Source of the DNA: JBEVEP01 sp040512755
GTDB taxonomy: Bacteria; Pseudomonadota; Alphaproteobacteria; Rhizobiales; Rhizobiaceae
Assembly (NCBI GenBank): GCA_040512755.1
Contig: JBEVEP010000005.1
Span: forward strand, 1 to 38,249
Direction of reading: 5' to 3'
Length of the DNA stretch: 38,249 nucleotides
Below the pieces are notes generated by a model, which searched no databases, was not told the DNA's origin, and saw nothing but the letters and a program-made list of their open reading frames with translations. Positions 31,658 through 38,249 of this stretch are shown piece by piece. Every line of letters starts with the position of its first letter. The first letter of the stretch is position 1. Position numbers and translations under genes: made by a program.

Positions 31658-32479
31658 GTGAACAAACCGCAGAGCTTTTTTCATCTCCACCTTATTTCCG
31701 ATGCAACGGGTGAAACATTGCTCGCCGCTGGGCGGGCGGCATCGGCGCAGTACAAGGATGCACGCGCTATCGAGCATATCTACCCGCTGATAAGGACTGA
31801 AAAGCAGCTTATGAAAGTCTTCGAGGATATCGACCAGGAACCCGGGATCGTCCTCTACACAGTCGTTGATCAGAAACTTGCGCGGATGATTGACGAACGA
31901 AGTGTGGCGATGGGTCTGCCATGCGTTTCGGTACTGGAACCGGTGCTGGCCGTCTTTCAATCCTATCTCGGGACGCCCGCCGGGCGCCGCGTTGGTGCGC
32001 AACATGTTCTGGATGCGGAGTATTTTCGGCGTATCGATGCCTTGAACTTCACGATGGAGCACGACGACGGCCAGCTGCCGGTGGACATCGAAGATGCGGA
32101 GATTGTGCTCATCGGAATCTCGCGGACATCGAAAACGCCGACAAGCATCTACCTGGCAAACCGCGGCATCAAGACGGCCAATATCCCGATCGTCCTCGGC
32201 GTTCCGGTACCTGAAAGCCTCGTAGGGGCCAAGAAGCCTCTTATCGTTGGATTGATTGCCTCAGCGGAGCGGATTTCGCATGTGCGGCAAAACCGTGTGC
32301 TCGGAGCAACGGCGTCCTTCGATGCTCAAAGCTACGTCGACCGGGCAAGTATTGCCGAGGAGCTCGCTTACGCACGTCAGATCTGTATCCGGCACGGGTG
32401 GCCGATGATAGATGTGAGCCGTCGATCCATTGAGGAGACGGCCGCAGCCATTGTTGCGTTGCGAACCAAGTCGCGATAG
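31658..32479 (+). CDS. ppsR: Pyruvate, phosphate dikinase regulatory protein-like (DUF299, bifunctional kinase/phosphorylase)
   Basis: This 273-residue protein is a DUF299/PPSR family member. These enzymes phosphorylate and dephosphorylate a threonine of pyruvate phosphate dikinase or PEP synthase, switching it off and on. Seen here are FHLHLISDATGETLLAAGRA at the start, and the nucleotide-binding loop LIGISRTSKTPTSIYLA with KTANIPIVLG after it. Which dikinase it controls is not shown in this window. It starts with GTG at 31658, with AGGG about 10 bases upstream. It leads the same-strand run ppsR-maf-aroE-coaE-dnaQ and sits next to the putative origin, as in other alphaproteobacteria. Confidence 0.92.
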   Translation: MNKPQSFFHLHLISDATGETLLAAGRAASAQYKDARAIEHIYPLIRTEKQLMKVFEDIDQEPGIVLYTVVDQKLARMIDERSVAMGLPCVSVLEPVLAVFQSYLGTPAGRRVGAQHVLDAEYFRRIDALNFTMEHDDGQLPVDIEDAEIVLIGISRTSKTPTSIYLANRGIKTANIPIVLGVPVPESLVGAKKPLIVGLIASAERISHVRQNRVLGATASFDAQSYVDRASIAEELAYARQICIRHGWPMIDVSRRSIEETAAAIVALRTKSR

Positions 32480-32504
32480 CCGGATATCGGCCGGAAACGA
32501 TGCC

Positions 32505-33104
32505 ATGACAGAACAAATTATCCTTGCGTCAGGAAGTCCGTTTCGAAAAAAGCTTCTGCACAATGCGGGTATCAGCTTTGAAGTCGTTCCGGCGGACATC
32601 GATGAACGCGCAGTGGAGAACGCTCTTGCCGGCAGCGGGGCTACTCCCGAAGATGTTGCGGCCGTTCTCGCTGAAGCAAAGGCAGTAAACGTCAGCGAAA
32701 AGATCGCCGGAGCGCTTGTCATCGGGTCCGACCAGACATTGTCCCTTGGCGATACAATCTTCCACAAGCCGGCCGATATGGAGGCTGCGCGGCGCCAGCT
32801 GCTGAAACTGTCAGGCAAAACCCATCAGCTGAACAGCGCTGTTGTCATAGCGCGCGACGGGGAGGCCGTATGGCGACATGTCGGAGTTGCACGTTTGACA
32901 ATGCGCGAGCTTGATTCGGGCTTCATCGGAAGACATCTGTCTCGCGTAGGCGACAAGGCGCTTTCAAGCGTCGGCGCATACCAGATCGAGGGCGAAGGCA
33001 TTCAATTGTTCGAGGAGATCGACGGCGACTACTTCACGATTGTCGGCCTTCCGATGATACCGCTGCTTGCAGCCCTTCGCGAGCAGGGAGCTATCGATGG
33101 GTGA
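32505..33104 (+). CDS. maf: Maf-like nucleoside triphosphate pyrophosphatase
   Basis: The protein has 199 residues and the Maf fold. MTEQIILASGSPFRKKLLHN has the SGSPxR substrate loop, and VIGSDQTLSLGDTIFHKP the metal/nucleotide region with the family's S/AD-Q/T signature (SDQTL). Maf proteins hydrolyse modified or canonical nucleoside triphosphates to monophosphates, cleaning the pool or affecting septum formation. I chose the ATG at 32505, since the ASGSPFR motif must be near the N-terminus; the frame is open to 32430 but overlaps ppsR. It ends in an 8-base overlap with aroE. The specificity (dTTP/UTP or m7GTP) is not clear. Confidence 0.9.
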   Translation: MTEQIILASGSPFRKKLLHNAGISFEVVPADIDERAVENALAGSGATPEDVAAVLAEAKAVNVSEKIAGALVIGSDQTLSLGDTIFHKPADMEAARRQLLKLSGKTHQLNSAVVIARDGEAVWRHVGVARLTMRELDSGFIGRHLSRVGDKALSSVGAYQIEGEGIQLFEEIDGDYFTIVGLPMIPLLAALREQGAIDG

Positions 33105-33936
33105 CAGTGGCCGCAAGGCGTTTATTTGTGGCCATCCGATATCGCACTCGCGGTCGCCGATCATTCACAATTACTGGCTCAAGCAGCTCGGCATTGCCGG
33201 GAACTATACGGCAATTGATGTTGCGCCGGAAACCTTCCCGCAGTTCATAAGCGGTCTCAACGAAGCAGGGCTTGTCGGCGGTAACGTCACGATCCCGCAT
33301 AAGGAAGCAGCTTGCGCCCTCGTCGAAAAGCGCGACGCAGCCGCTGAATTGATCGGAGCGGTCAATACGTTATGGCTCGAGGAAGGCGTTGTTCACGGCG
33401 GGAACACTGACGCGCATGGCTTTGCGGCAAATCTGGACGATTCGGTTCCAGGCTGGTCAAGCAGCGAGCGCGCCGTTGTGCTGGGTGCAGGCGGCGCCTC
33501 GCGCGCGGTGGTGTTCGCGTTACAGCAACGCGGCATAAAGTCCATTCGGCTTGTGAACAGGACCCTCGAGCGAGCTCAGGAATTGGCTCGCCGCTTTGGC
33601 GCTCGAGTTTCTGCGCATGAGCTCGTTGCGCTTCCTGAACTGATCACAGAGGCGGACTTGCTGATAAACACCACGTCCCTAGGCATGCATGGGAGTGGAA
33701 CTCCTGCGGACGTGACGCGATTGCCCAACACGGCGATCGTGGCGGATATCGTCTATGTGCCGCTGCAGACGCCGCTTCTTGCTGCCGCAGCCGCCCGTAA
33801 CCTAAGGACGGTAGACGGATTGGGTATGCTTTTGCATCAAGCGGTTCCGGGTTTCGAACGCTGGTTCGGCAAGCGTCCACAGGTGACGTCAGTCCTCCGC
33901 GAGATACTCGTGGCAGATGTGGAGAAACGGGGTTGA
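33097..33936 (+). CDS. aroE: Shikimate dehydrogenase
   Basis: AroE reduces 3-dehydroshikimate to shikimate with NADPH in aromatic amino-acid synthesis. The 279-residue protein has the substrate loop GHPISHSRSPIIHNYWL, the catalytic lysine in VTIPHKEAACAL (K69), the partner aspartate in GGNTDAHGFAANL, the NADP-binding GAGGASRAVVFAL, and NTTSLGMHG near the C-terminal half. The ATG at 33097 is inside the end of maf (8-base overlap), which points to translational coupling. The frame from 33067 would be a poorer start. Its own stop codon overlaps the coaE start. Confidence 0.95.
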   Translation: MGDSGRKAFICGHPISHSRSPIIHNYWLKQLGIAGNYTAIDVAPETFPQFISGLNEAGLVGGNVTIPHKEAACALVEKRDAAAELIGAVNTLWLEEGVVHGGNTDAHGFAANLDDSVPGWSSSERAVVLGAGGASRAVVFALQQRGIKSIRLVNRTLERAQELARRFGARVSAHELVALPELITEADLLINTTSLGMHGSGTPADVTRLPNTAIVADIVYVPLQTPLLAAAAARNLRTVDGLGMLLHQAVPGFERWFGKRPQVTSVLREILVADVEKRG

Positions 33937-34523
33937 TCGTCCTCGGGCTTACTGGCTCGATAGGAATGGGCAAATCCACAACCGCAAAAATGTTTGCTGA
34001 GTTCGGAGTGCCGGTGCACGATTCCGATGAAGCGGTGCACAGGCTCTATGCGGGAGCTGCCGCGCCACTCGTAGAAGCGGCGTTCCCGGGGACCGTTCAC
34101 GATGGTGCCGTGGACCGGACGAAACTATCCAAACTCGTACTGAGCGATCCGTCGGCGTTGCAAAAGCTTGAAAAAATCATTCATCCGCTGGTTAGGGCCG
34201 ATGCAGATGCCTTTGTGGAGCGGCATCGGTCCAATGGCGTGCCACTTGTTCTCCTTGATATTCCACTGCTTTTCGAAACCGGCGGTCGAAGCCGCGTAGA
34301 CAAGGTGGTGGTCGTCACAGCTCCTGCGGACATACAGCGGCAGCGTGTTCTTTCCCGCCCTGGGATGACATCTGAGCGGTTCGAAGCCATCCTTCAACGC
34401 CAAGTTCCGGATGAGGAAAAACGCAGAAGCTCCGATTTCATCGTTGATACGGGAAACGGCCTTGAAGCCGCACGCCGTGAGGTGCGCCACGTTATCGAAA
34501 CTCTTACCGGGAAAGGCGGGTAA
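33933..34523 (+). CDS. coaE: Dephospho-CoA kinase
   Basis: CoaE performs the last step of coenzyme A synthesis, ATP-dependent phosphorylation of dephospho-CoA. The 196-residue protein starts IVLGLTGSIGMGKSTTA with the P-loop GSIGMGKST at residues 8-16, then VPVHDSDEAVHRLYA with the catalytic aspartate, and the family segment VLLDIPLLFETGG. The start is a TTG at 33933 that shares four bases with the aroE stop (TTGA); no better start exists near the P-loop. Length matches the family. Confidence 0.94.
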   Translation: MIVLGLTGSIGMGKSTTAKMFAEFGVPVHDSDEAVHRLYAGAAAPLVEAAFPGTVHDGAVDRTKLSKLVLSDPSALQKLEKIIHPLVRADADAFVERHRSNGVPLVLLDIPLLFETGGRSRVDKVVVVTAPADIQRQRVLSRPGMTSERFEAILQRQVPDEEKRRSSDFIVDTGNGLEAARREVRHVIETLTGKGG

Positions 34524-34587
34524 CCTACCGTCCGTAGACTTGCTGGTCCGCCGCGCAAAAGTCATGCTCGTGGCGCGGAGTGATTCG

Positions 34588-35289
34588 ATGCGCGAAATCG
34601 TTTTTGACACAGAGACAACCGGACTCGATGCGCGGGAGGACCGCATTATCGAGATCGGCGCCATTGAGCTGGTCAACCGGTTTCCGACCGGCCGCGTTTT
34701 CCATCATTACCTCAACCCACAAGGTCGTAGCATTCACGCCGAAGCCTTGGAGGTCCACGGCATCAGCTATGCCCAATTGATGGACAAGCCGACCTTCGAA
34801 GCCGTGTCAGCCGATTTTCTGGACTTTATCGACGGCGCGAAACTGGTAGCCCATAACGCCGGTTTCGACGTAACATTCATCAATGCCGAGTTGGCGCGGC
34901 TCGGCCAATCGGCATTGGGTACCGATCGTGTCGTTGACACCCTTGCACTGGCCCGCCGCAAACATCCGATGGGTCCCAATTCCCTCGACGCGCTCTGCCG
35001 CCGCTACGGCATCGACAACAGCCACCGCACCAAGCACGGAGCGCTGCTCGACTCCGAACTCCTGGCCGAAGTCTACATAGAACTGATAGGCGGCAAGCAG
35101 GCGGCTCTCGGCCTGGAAATCATCGTTCAGCCGGTCGCCGGCAAAGTGCAGCTGGACGGCACTGACCTGATAATCGGGACGCGCCCGCGTCCACTGCCAT
35201 CTCGATTGAGCGACGTGGAAGAAGCAGCGCATGCAGCGATGGTTTCTGAACTCGGTGAAAAGGCGATCTGGGCGCGATTCGCAGGCTGA
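34588..35289 (+). CDS. dnaQ: DNA polymerase III, epsilon subunit (proofreading exonuclease)
   Basis: The 233-residue protein is the 3'-5' proofreading exonuclease of the replicative polymerase. The DEDDh motifs are present: Exo I IVFDTETTGLD (D7, E9), Exo II LVAHNAGFDVTFIN, and Exo III HGALLDSELLAEVY. The C-terminal linker and tail after about residue 180 would bind the alpha subunit. I chose the ATG at 34588, with CGGAG eight bases upstream; ATG at 34564 is a second option. It follows coaE after 64 bases and closes the ppsR-to-dnaQ run. Confidence 0.95.
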   Translation: MREIVFDTETTGLDAREDRIIEIGAIELVNRFPTGRVFHHYLNPQGRSIHAEALEVHGISYAQLMDKPTFEAVSADFLDFIDGAKLVAHNAGFDVTFINAELARLGQSALGTDRVVDTLALARRKHPMGPNSLDALCRRYGIDNSHRTKHGALLDSELLAEVYIELIGGKQAALGLEIIVQPVAGKVQLDGTDLIIGTRPRPLPSRLSDVEEAAHAAMVSELGEKAIWARFAG

Positions 35290-35377
35290 CGGGCTCAGGT
35301 CGGGAAGAGGTTTTCGTGGGGTAATCCCGTGCGGCGACGCCGGAAGTTTATGCCGGCGCACGCACTAGTGCTGCAGA

Positions 35378-35415
35378 AAATCAAAAAATAAGGACCTGAT
35401 TCGGAAATCAGGTCC
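35378..35415 (-). terminator. Rho-independent terminator of secB
   Basis: GGACCTGATT (35392-35401) and AATCAGGTCC (35406-35415) form a perfect 10-bp stem with a four-base loop. On the minus strand it is followed by a T-rich run (TTATTTTTTGATTTT). It lies 25 bases after the secB stop codon. As a symmetrical hairpin it may also serve dnaQ on the other strand, though without a good T-run. Confidence 0.9.
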
Positions 35416-35440
35416 TCACGTCATGCGAGTTGCGGTCGGG

Positions 35441-35938
35441 TTAGCTGACCTGAACTTTCGCCTTGGTCTGATCCTCAGCAAGCTTCTGCTGGAACATCTG
35501 AGCGAAATCGATCGGATCGAGCATCAGAGGCGGGAAACCGCCATTCCGGGTCGCGTCGGCAATGATCTGACGGGCAAATGGGAAGAGCAGACGCGGGCAT
35601 TCAATAAAAAGAATGGGAAGCATGTGCTCCTGCGGGAAGCCTTCGATCCGGAAGACGCCTCCGTAGATGAGCTCCACATTGAACAGTACGTCCTTGTCAA
35701 AGGCCGCCTTGGCATTGAGCGTCAGATTGACGTCGAATTCCTTGTCCGACAGCGGATTGGCGTTCACGTTGACATTGATGTTGATGCCGGGAGCCTGTTC
35801 CCGGCCGCGCAGCGAGTTCGGGGCGCCAGGGCTCTCGAAGGACAAGTCTTTTACATATTGAGCCAGCACATTGAGCGTCGGCTGCGGTCCGTTGCCGGGT
35901 TTTGTAGCACCTGAAGGCACTTCTTCTTTTTTGGCCAT
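35441..35938 (-). CDS. secB: Protein-export chaperone SecB
   Basis: SecB is a tetrameric cytosolic chaperone that keeps precursor proteins unfolded and passes them to SecA. The 165-residue protein shows the conserved regions LNVLAQYVKDLSFESPGAP, the strands NINVNVNANPLSDKEFDVNL, and VELIYGGVFRIEG, CPRLLFPFARQIIADATRNG, and the C-terminal PLMLDPIDFAQMFQQKL. A near-perfect binding site, GAAAGGAC, precedes the ATG at 35938. Length and order are typical; in relatives it also lies between dnaQ and fxsA. It is followed by a strong terminator. Confidence 0.97.
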   Translation of the reverse strand: MAKKEEVPSGATKPGNGPQPTLNVLAQYVKDLSFESPGAPNSLRGREQAPGININVNVNANPLSDKEFDVNLTLNAKAAFDKDVLFNVELIYGGVFRIEGFPQEHMLPILFIECPRLLFPFARQIIADATRNGGFPPLMLDPIDFAQMFQQKLAEDQTKAKVQVS

Positions 35939-36055
35939 GAGCCGTAGTCCTTTCAGTCAATGGTTGCTCTGAGAAGAATTCGCGCGTTCGCTAGCATGAT
36001 GAAGTTGCTGTGACAAGTTTGGCCGGCTTGTACTTTAAGCACCTCCGGCGTCGCG

Positions 36056-36538
36056 TCACTCTTTGTCGAGACGACGCCATGGCGATGCCGGGTTTGGGTC
36101 CTTTGTATATTCGTCTTCGTCGAGCTCGATCGTTTTACTTCGATCGGACCGGGCCGATCTCCAGTCATTCGGAACGAATCCGCCACGCACTGTTATGTGA
36201 TCCTTGATGAGGTGCCAGCCGAGGTCGCGGACCGGCGGAATAAAGAGAAGGATTCCGATAAGATCGGTAACAAAACCAGGAATAAGCAACAGAATGCCTG
36301 CAATGACCACCATGACGCCGTGGGCAACTTCGCGGCTGGGGTTCTGTCCCGCCTCAATCTGTTTTCCGATTTGCGCGAGAATGCCGATTCCCTGGATGCG
36401 GAGCAAAATCCCGCCGATAACACTGCTCAGCACCACCAGACCGATGGTCGCCACCACGCCTATCTGTTTGCCGACGATCACGAAACCCGCGATCTCGATC
36501 AGAGGAAGGGCAAGGAGAACAAGAGAGAGCGGGAACAA
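36056..36538 (-). CDS. fxsA: FxsA family inner-membrane protein
   Basis: This 160-residue protein has the FxsA signature. Two or three spans lie in the N-terminal part (LSLVLLALPLIEIAGFVIVG; IGLVVLSSVIGGILLRIQG) and a further pair around MVVIAGILLLIPGFVTDLIG. The C-terminal tail is charged and cytosolic. In E. coli FxsA (suppressor of F exclusion of phage T7) is a small membrane protein of unclear mechanism. The length and motif GFVTDLIGILLFIPPVR are typical. It shares a strand with secB, about 118 bases upstream of it, and diverges from the Tim44-domain gene. Confidence 0.88.
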   Translation of the reverse strand: MFPLSLVLLALPLIEIAGFVIVGKQIGVVATIGLVVLSSVIGGILLRIQGIGILAQIGKQIEAGQNPSREVAHGVMVVIAGILLLIPGFVTDLIGILLFIPPVRDLGWHLIKDHITVRGGFVPNDWRSARSDRSKTIELDEDEYTKDPNPASPWRRLDKE

Positions 36539-36620
36539 TTCGTGAGTCTTCGTGCTGCCAGGGTTAAGGGTAACGTATCGGATTTTGTCGAGACGTTAGA
36601 TAGGTATGCGCGCCTTTGAT

Positions 36621-36649
36621 TTGAATGATTGGCGCATGCGTTCTATATG
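36621..36649 (+). promoter_or_regulatory. Possible promoter of the Tim44-domain gene
   Basis: TTGAAT (36621-36626) and TATATG (36644-36649) are separated by 17 bases, a sigma-70-like layout with four matches each to TTGACA and TATAAT. They lie 68 bases upstream of the chosen start at 36717, between divergent genes. Confidence 0.4.
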
Positions 36650-36716
36650 CATTATTGGGAACTGGCGAGGCGAACGCCGGTCGGCGTATCGGGGACAAAG
36701 GATCGATTGGCAAAAA

Positions 36717-37418
36717 ATGGAATTCTTTGACTTCGGGACGATTTTCTTCCTCGTTGCAGCGGTTGTGATCTTTTTCCAGCTCCGCAATGTGCTGGGACGC
36801 CGCACGGGGAACGAACGTCCTCCGTTTGATCCGTATACTGCGGGCCGTGCACGCGAGAAGAATTCTGCCGCATCCGAGAATGTCGTGTCGCTCCCGCGGA
36901 AACGGGCGCCCGGCGAGGCTGACGAGACGTACAAGGCCATTGACGCCCTCGCCAAGCCCGGGACTGACCTCAACAAGGGACTGCGGGCGATCAAGGATGC
37001 CGATCCGTCGTTCGATCCGAAAGGCTTCGCCGATGGGGCCAAGATGGCGTACGAAATGATCGTCATGGCCTATGCCGATGGCGATCGTAAGACTTTGAAG
37101 AATCTGCTTTCGCGTGAAGTCTATGACGGGTTTGTCGCGGCGATTGCCGAACGGGAAAACCGCTCCGAGAAGATCCAGTCCTCGTTCGTTGGCATAGACA
37201 AAGCGGACATCGTCTCGGCCGAGATGAAGGGGAGCGAAGCGCACGTGACGTTGAGGATCGTTAGCGAACTCATCTCGGCGACGCGGAATCTTGCCGGGGA
37301 TGTTGTTGACGGCGATCCAGAAACGGTCGCGGAGGTCAAGGACGTCTGGACATTTGCCCGGGACACGCGCTCGCGCGATCCAAACTGGAAACTGGTCGCT
37401 ACCGAGGCCGAAGACTGA
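36717..37418 (+). CDS. Tim44-like domain protein, membrane anchored
   Basis: The 233-residue protein has an N-terminal membrane segment (FFLVAAVVIFFQLRNVLG), a charged linker (to about residue 85), and a Tim44-like domain: KGFADGAKMAYEMIVMAYAD, then LLSREVYDGFVAAIAERENR and DVWTFARDTRSRDPNWKLV at the end. In mitochondria Tim44 tethers the import motor; bacterial homologues of this kind are common in alphaproteobacteria and their role is not settled. The ATG at 36717 begins MEFFDFGTIF, the usual start. It precedes mltA by 42 bases, so the two are likely co-transcribed. It diverges from fxsA. Confidence 0.88.
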   Translation: MEFFDFGTIFFLVAAVVIFFQLRNVLGRRTGNERPPFDPYTAGRAREKNSAASENVVSLPRKRAPGEADETYKAIDALAKPGTDLNKGLRAIKDADPSFDPKGFADGAKMAYEMIVMAYADGDRKTLKNLLSREVYDGFVAAIAERENRSEKIQSSFVGIDKADIVSAEMKGSEAHVTLRIVSELISATRNLAGDVVDGDPETVAEVKDVWTFARDTRSRDPNWKLVATEAED

Positions 37419-37460
37419 CCTGCTTCTTGTCGCGAAAAGCTTTCCAACGAGATTTGGGAC

Positions 37461-38249
37461 GTGGCGCTACCTTCGCTTTTTCGTGAAGTATCGTGGAATA
37501 ACCTTGCCGGCTGGCGCGCTGATGCGCTTGACCAGGCGTTTGCGGCTTTCCAGCGCTCCGCGTTCCAGGTTCTCCAGAAACCTTATCGTTCGGGCGCCCT
37601 CGGCGTGGAGTTCGAGGCTTTTGCGCACGCTTATCGAGACGCCCGCTCAGTCATCAATTTGTCGACAGAAGACGCGCGCCGGTTTTTCGAGCGCCACTTT
37701 GTGCCGTGCAGAATCGAACTGGCGGACAACGAACGAGGTTTCGTGACCGGGTTCTACGAGCCGGAAGTCGAGGCATCACCTGTCAGATCGGGACAGTTCC
37801 AGTATCCCCTCCTGTCGCGTCCCTCCGATCTGGTCGATGTAGATGACACGAACCGCCCGGAAGGCTTCGACCCGTACTTCGCGTTCGGGCGGCAAACTTC
37901 TGAGGGTGTCACCGAGTTTTTCGACCGTGCCGCTATCGAACAGGGGGCGTTGAGTGGCCGCGGTTTGGAAATGGTCTGGATCCACGATCCAGTGGACGTG
38001 TTCTTCATCCATGTACAAGGGGCGGCGCGGCTGAATATGACGGATGGCTCCGTCAAGAGGGTGACCTATGCCGCGAAATCGGGTCATCGGTTTTCCGGGG
38101 CTGGCCGCATTCTCGGCGAGTTGGGCGAAATCCAGCTGGCCGAGGTGACGATGCAATCGATCAGGCGCTGGTTTCGCGACAATCCCGGCCGCATCAATGA
38201 AATTCTCTGGCAGAACCGGTCCTTCATCTTCTTCCGCGAGGCGCCTGTG
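37461..38249 (+). CDS. mltA: Membrane-bound lytic murein transglycosylase A (3' part outside the window)
   Basis: MltA cuts the glycan strands of peptidoglycan to 1,6-anhydromuropeptides. The visible 263 codons, from GTG at 37461, hold the MltA barrel: RFFERHFVPCRIELADNERG, then FVTGFYEPEVEASP (the conserved G-x-Y-x-P), FQYPLLSRPSD, and HVQGAARLNMTDGSVKRVTY. The reading stays open to the window edge at SFIFFRE, just before the segment carrying the catalytic aspartate. No signal peptide is clear in the visible start. The frame upstream of the GTG is open back to the previous stop, but has no ATG. Confidence 0.9.
   Translation, partial: MALPSLFREVSWNNLAGWRADALDQAFAAFQRSAFQVLQKPYRSGALGVEFEAFAHAYRDARSVINLSTEDARRFFERHFVPCRIELADNERGFVTGFYEPEVEASPVRSGQFQYPLLSRPSDLVDVDDTNRPEGFDPYFAFGRQTSEGVTEFFDRAAIEQGALSGRGLEMVWIHDPVDVFFIHVQGAARLNMTDGSVKRVTYAAKSGHRFSGAGRILGELGEIQLAEVTMQSIRRWFRDNPGRINEILWQNRSFIFFREAPV

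Overview
The window is a piece of chromosome from an alphaproteobacterium of the order Hyphomicrobiales, most like Mesorhizobium, Aminobacter or another Phyllobacteriaceae member. I base this on gene order and protein style, without a database search. The right half (about 18.6 to 38.2 kb) is the conserved origin-proximal block of rhizobia: holA, parB, parA, rsmG, mnmG, mnmE, rho, hemJ, hemE, then the ppsR-maf-aroE-coaE-dnaQ run, secB, fxsA, a Tim44-domain gene and mltA. The space between hemE and ppsR (31.26-31.66 kb) has DnaA boxes, AT-rich stretches and GANTC sites, and is the probable chromosome replication origin. A group of parS centromere sites lies 7-9 kb away, around rsmG, mnmG and mnmE, next to the parAB genes whose products use them.

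The left half (1 to about 18.6 kb) is accessory. From the left it holds: the start of an unknown small gene; a choline-kinase-like phosphotransferase diverging from a SAM methyltransferase; a complete three-gene ABC importer of the glycine betaine/choline type, with two permease domains fused in one protein; a decayed stretch with a scrap of an ATP-dependent DNA ligase and several tiny genes; a secreted SnoaL/DUF4440-like protein; the 3' half of a tRNA-Gly(GCC) gene, which looks like an old integration scar; a zinc-finger protein with a J-domain-like segment; and a class III adenylate cyclase with TPR repeats.

Between 12.4 and 15.5 kb lies a block of short same-strand genes (37-119 residues) around a cold-shock protein gene. 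About 150 bp from the cyclase 5' end and upstream region are repeated in the same orientation on the far side of this block, so it sits between direct repeats. It is followed by an orphan 180-residue gene, a divergent pair made of an XRE regulator and a membrane protein with palindromic operator-like sites between them, and one more small gene just before holA.

The genes on the right serve chromosome replication and segregation (oriC, holA, dnaQ, parAB/parS), tRNA and rRNA modification (mnmE, mnmG, rsmG), transcription termination (rho), heme synthesis (hemE, hemJ), cofactor and aromatic synthesis (coaE, aroE) and export or envelope functions (secB, the Tim44-domain gene, mltA). The left half suggests uptake and handling of quaternary amines plus a collection of small, probably stress-related genes. 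I see no complete mobile element, integrase, CRISPR array or defence system. The most novel material is the small-gene block with its flanking repeats and the XRE/membrane pair.
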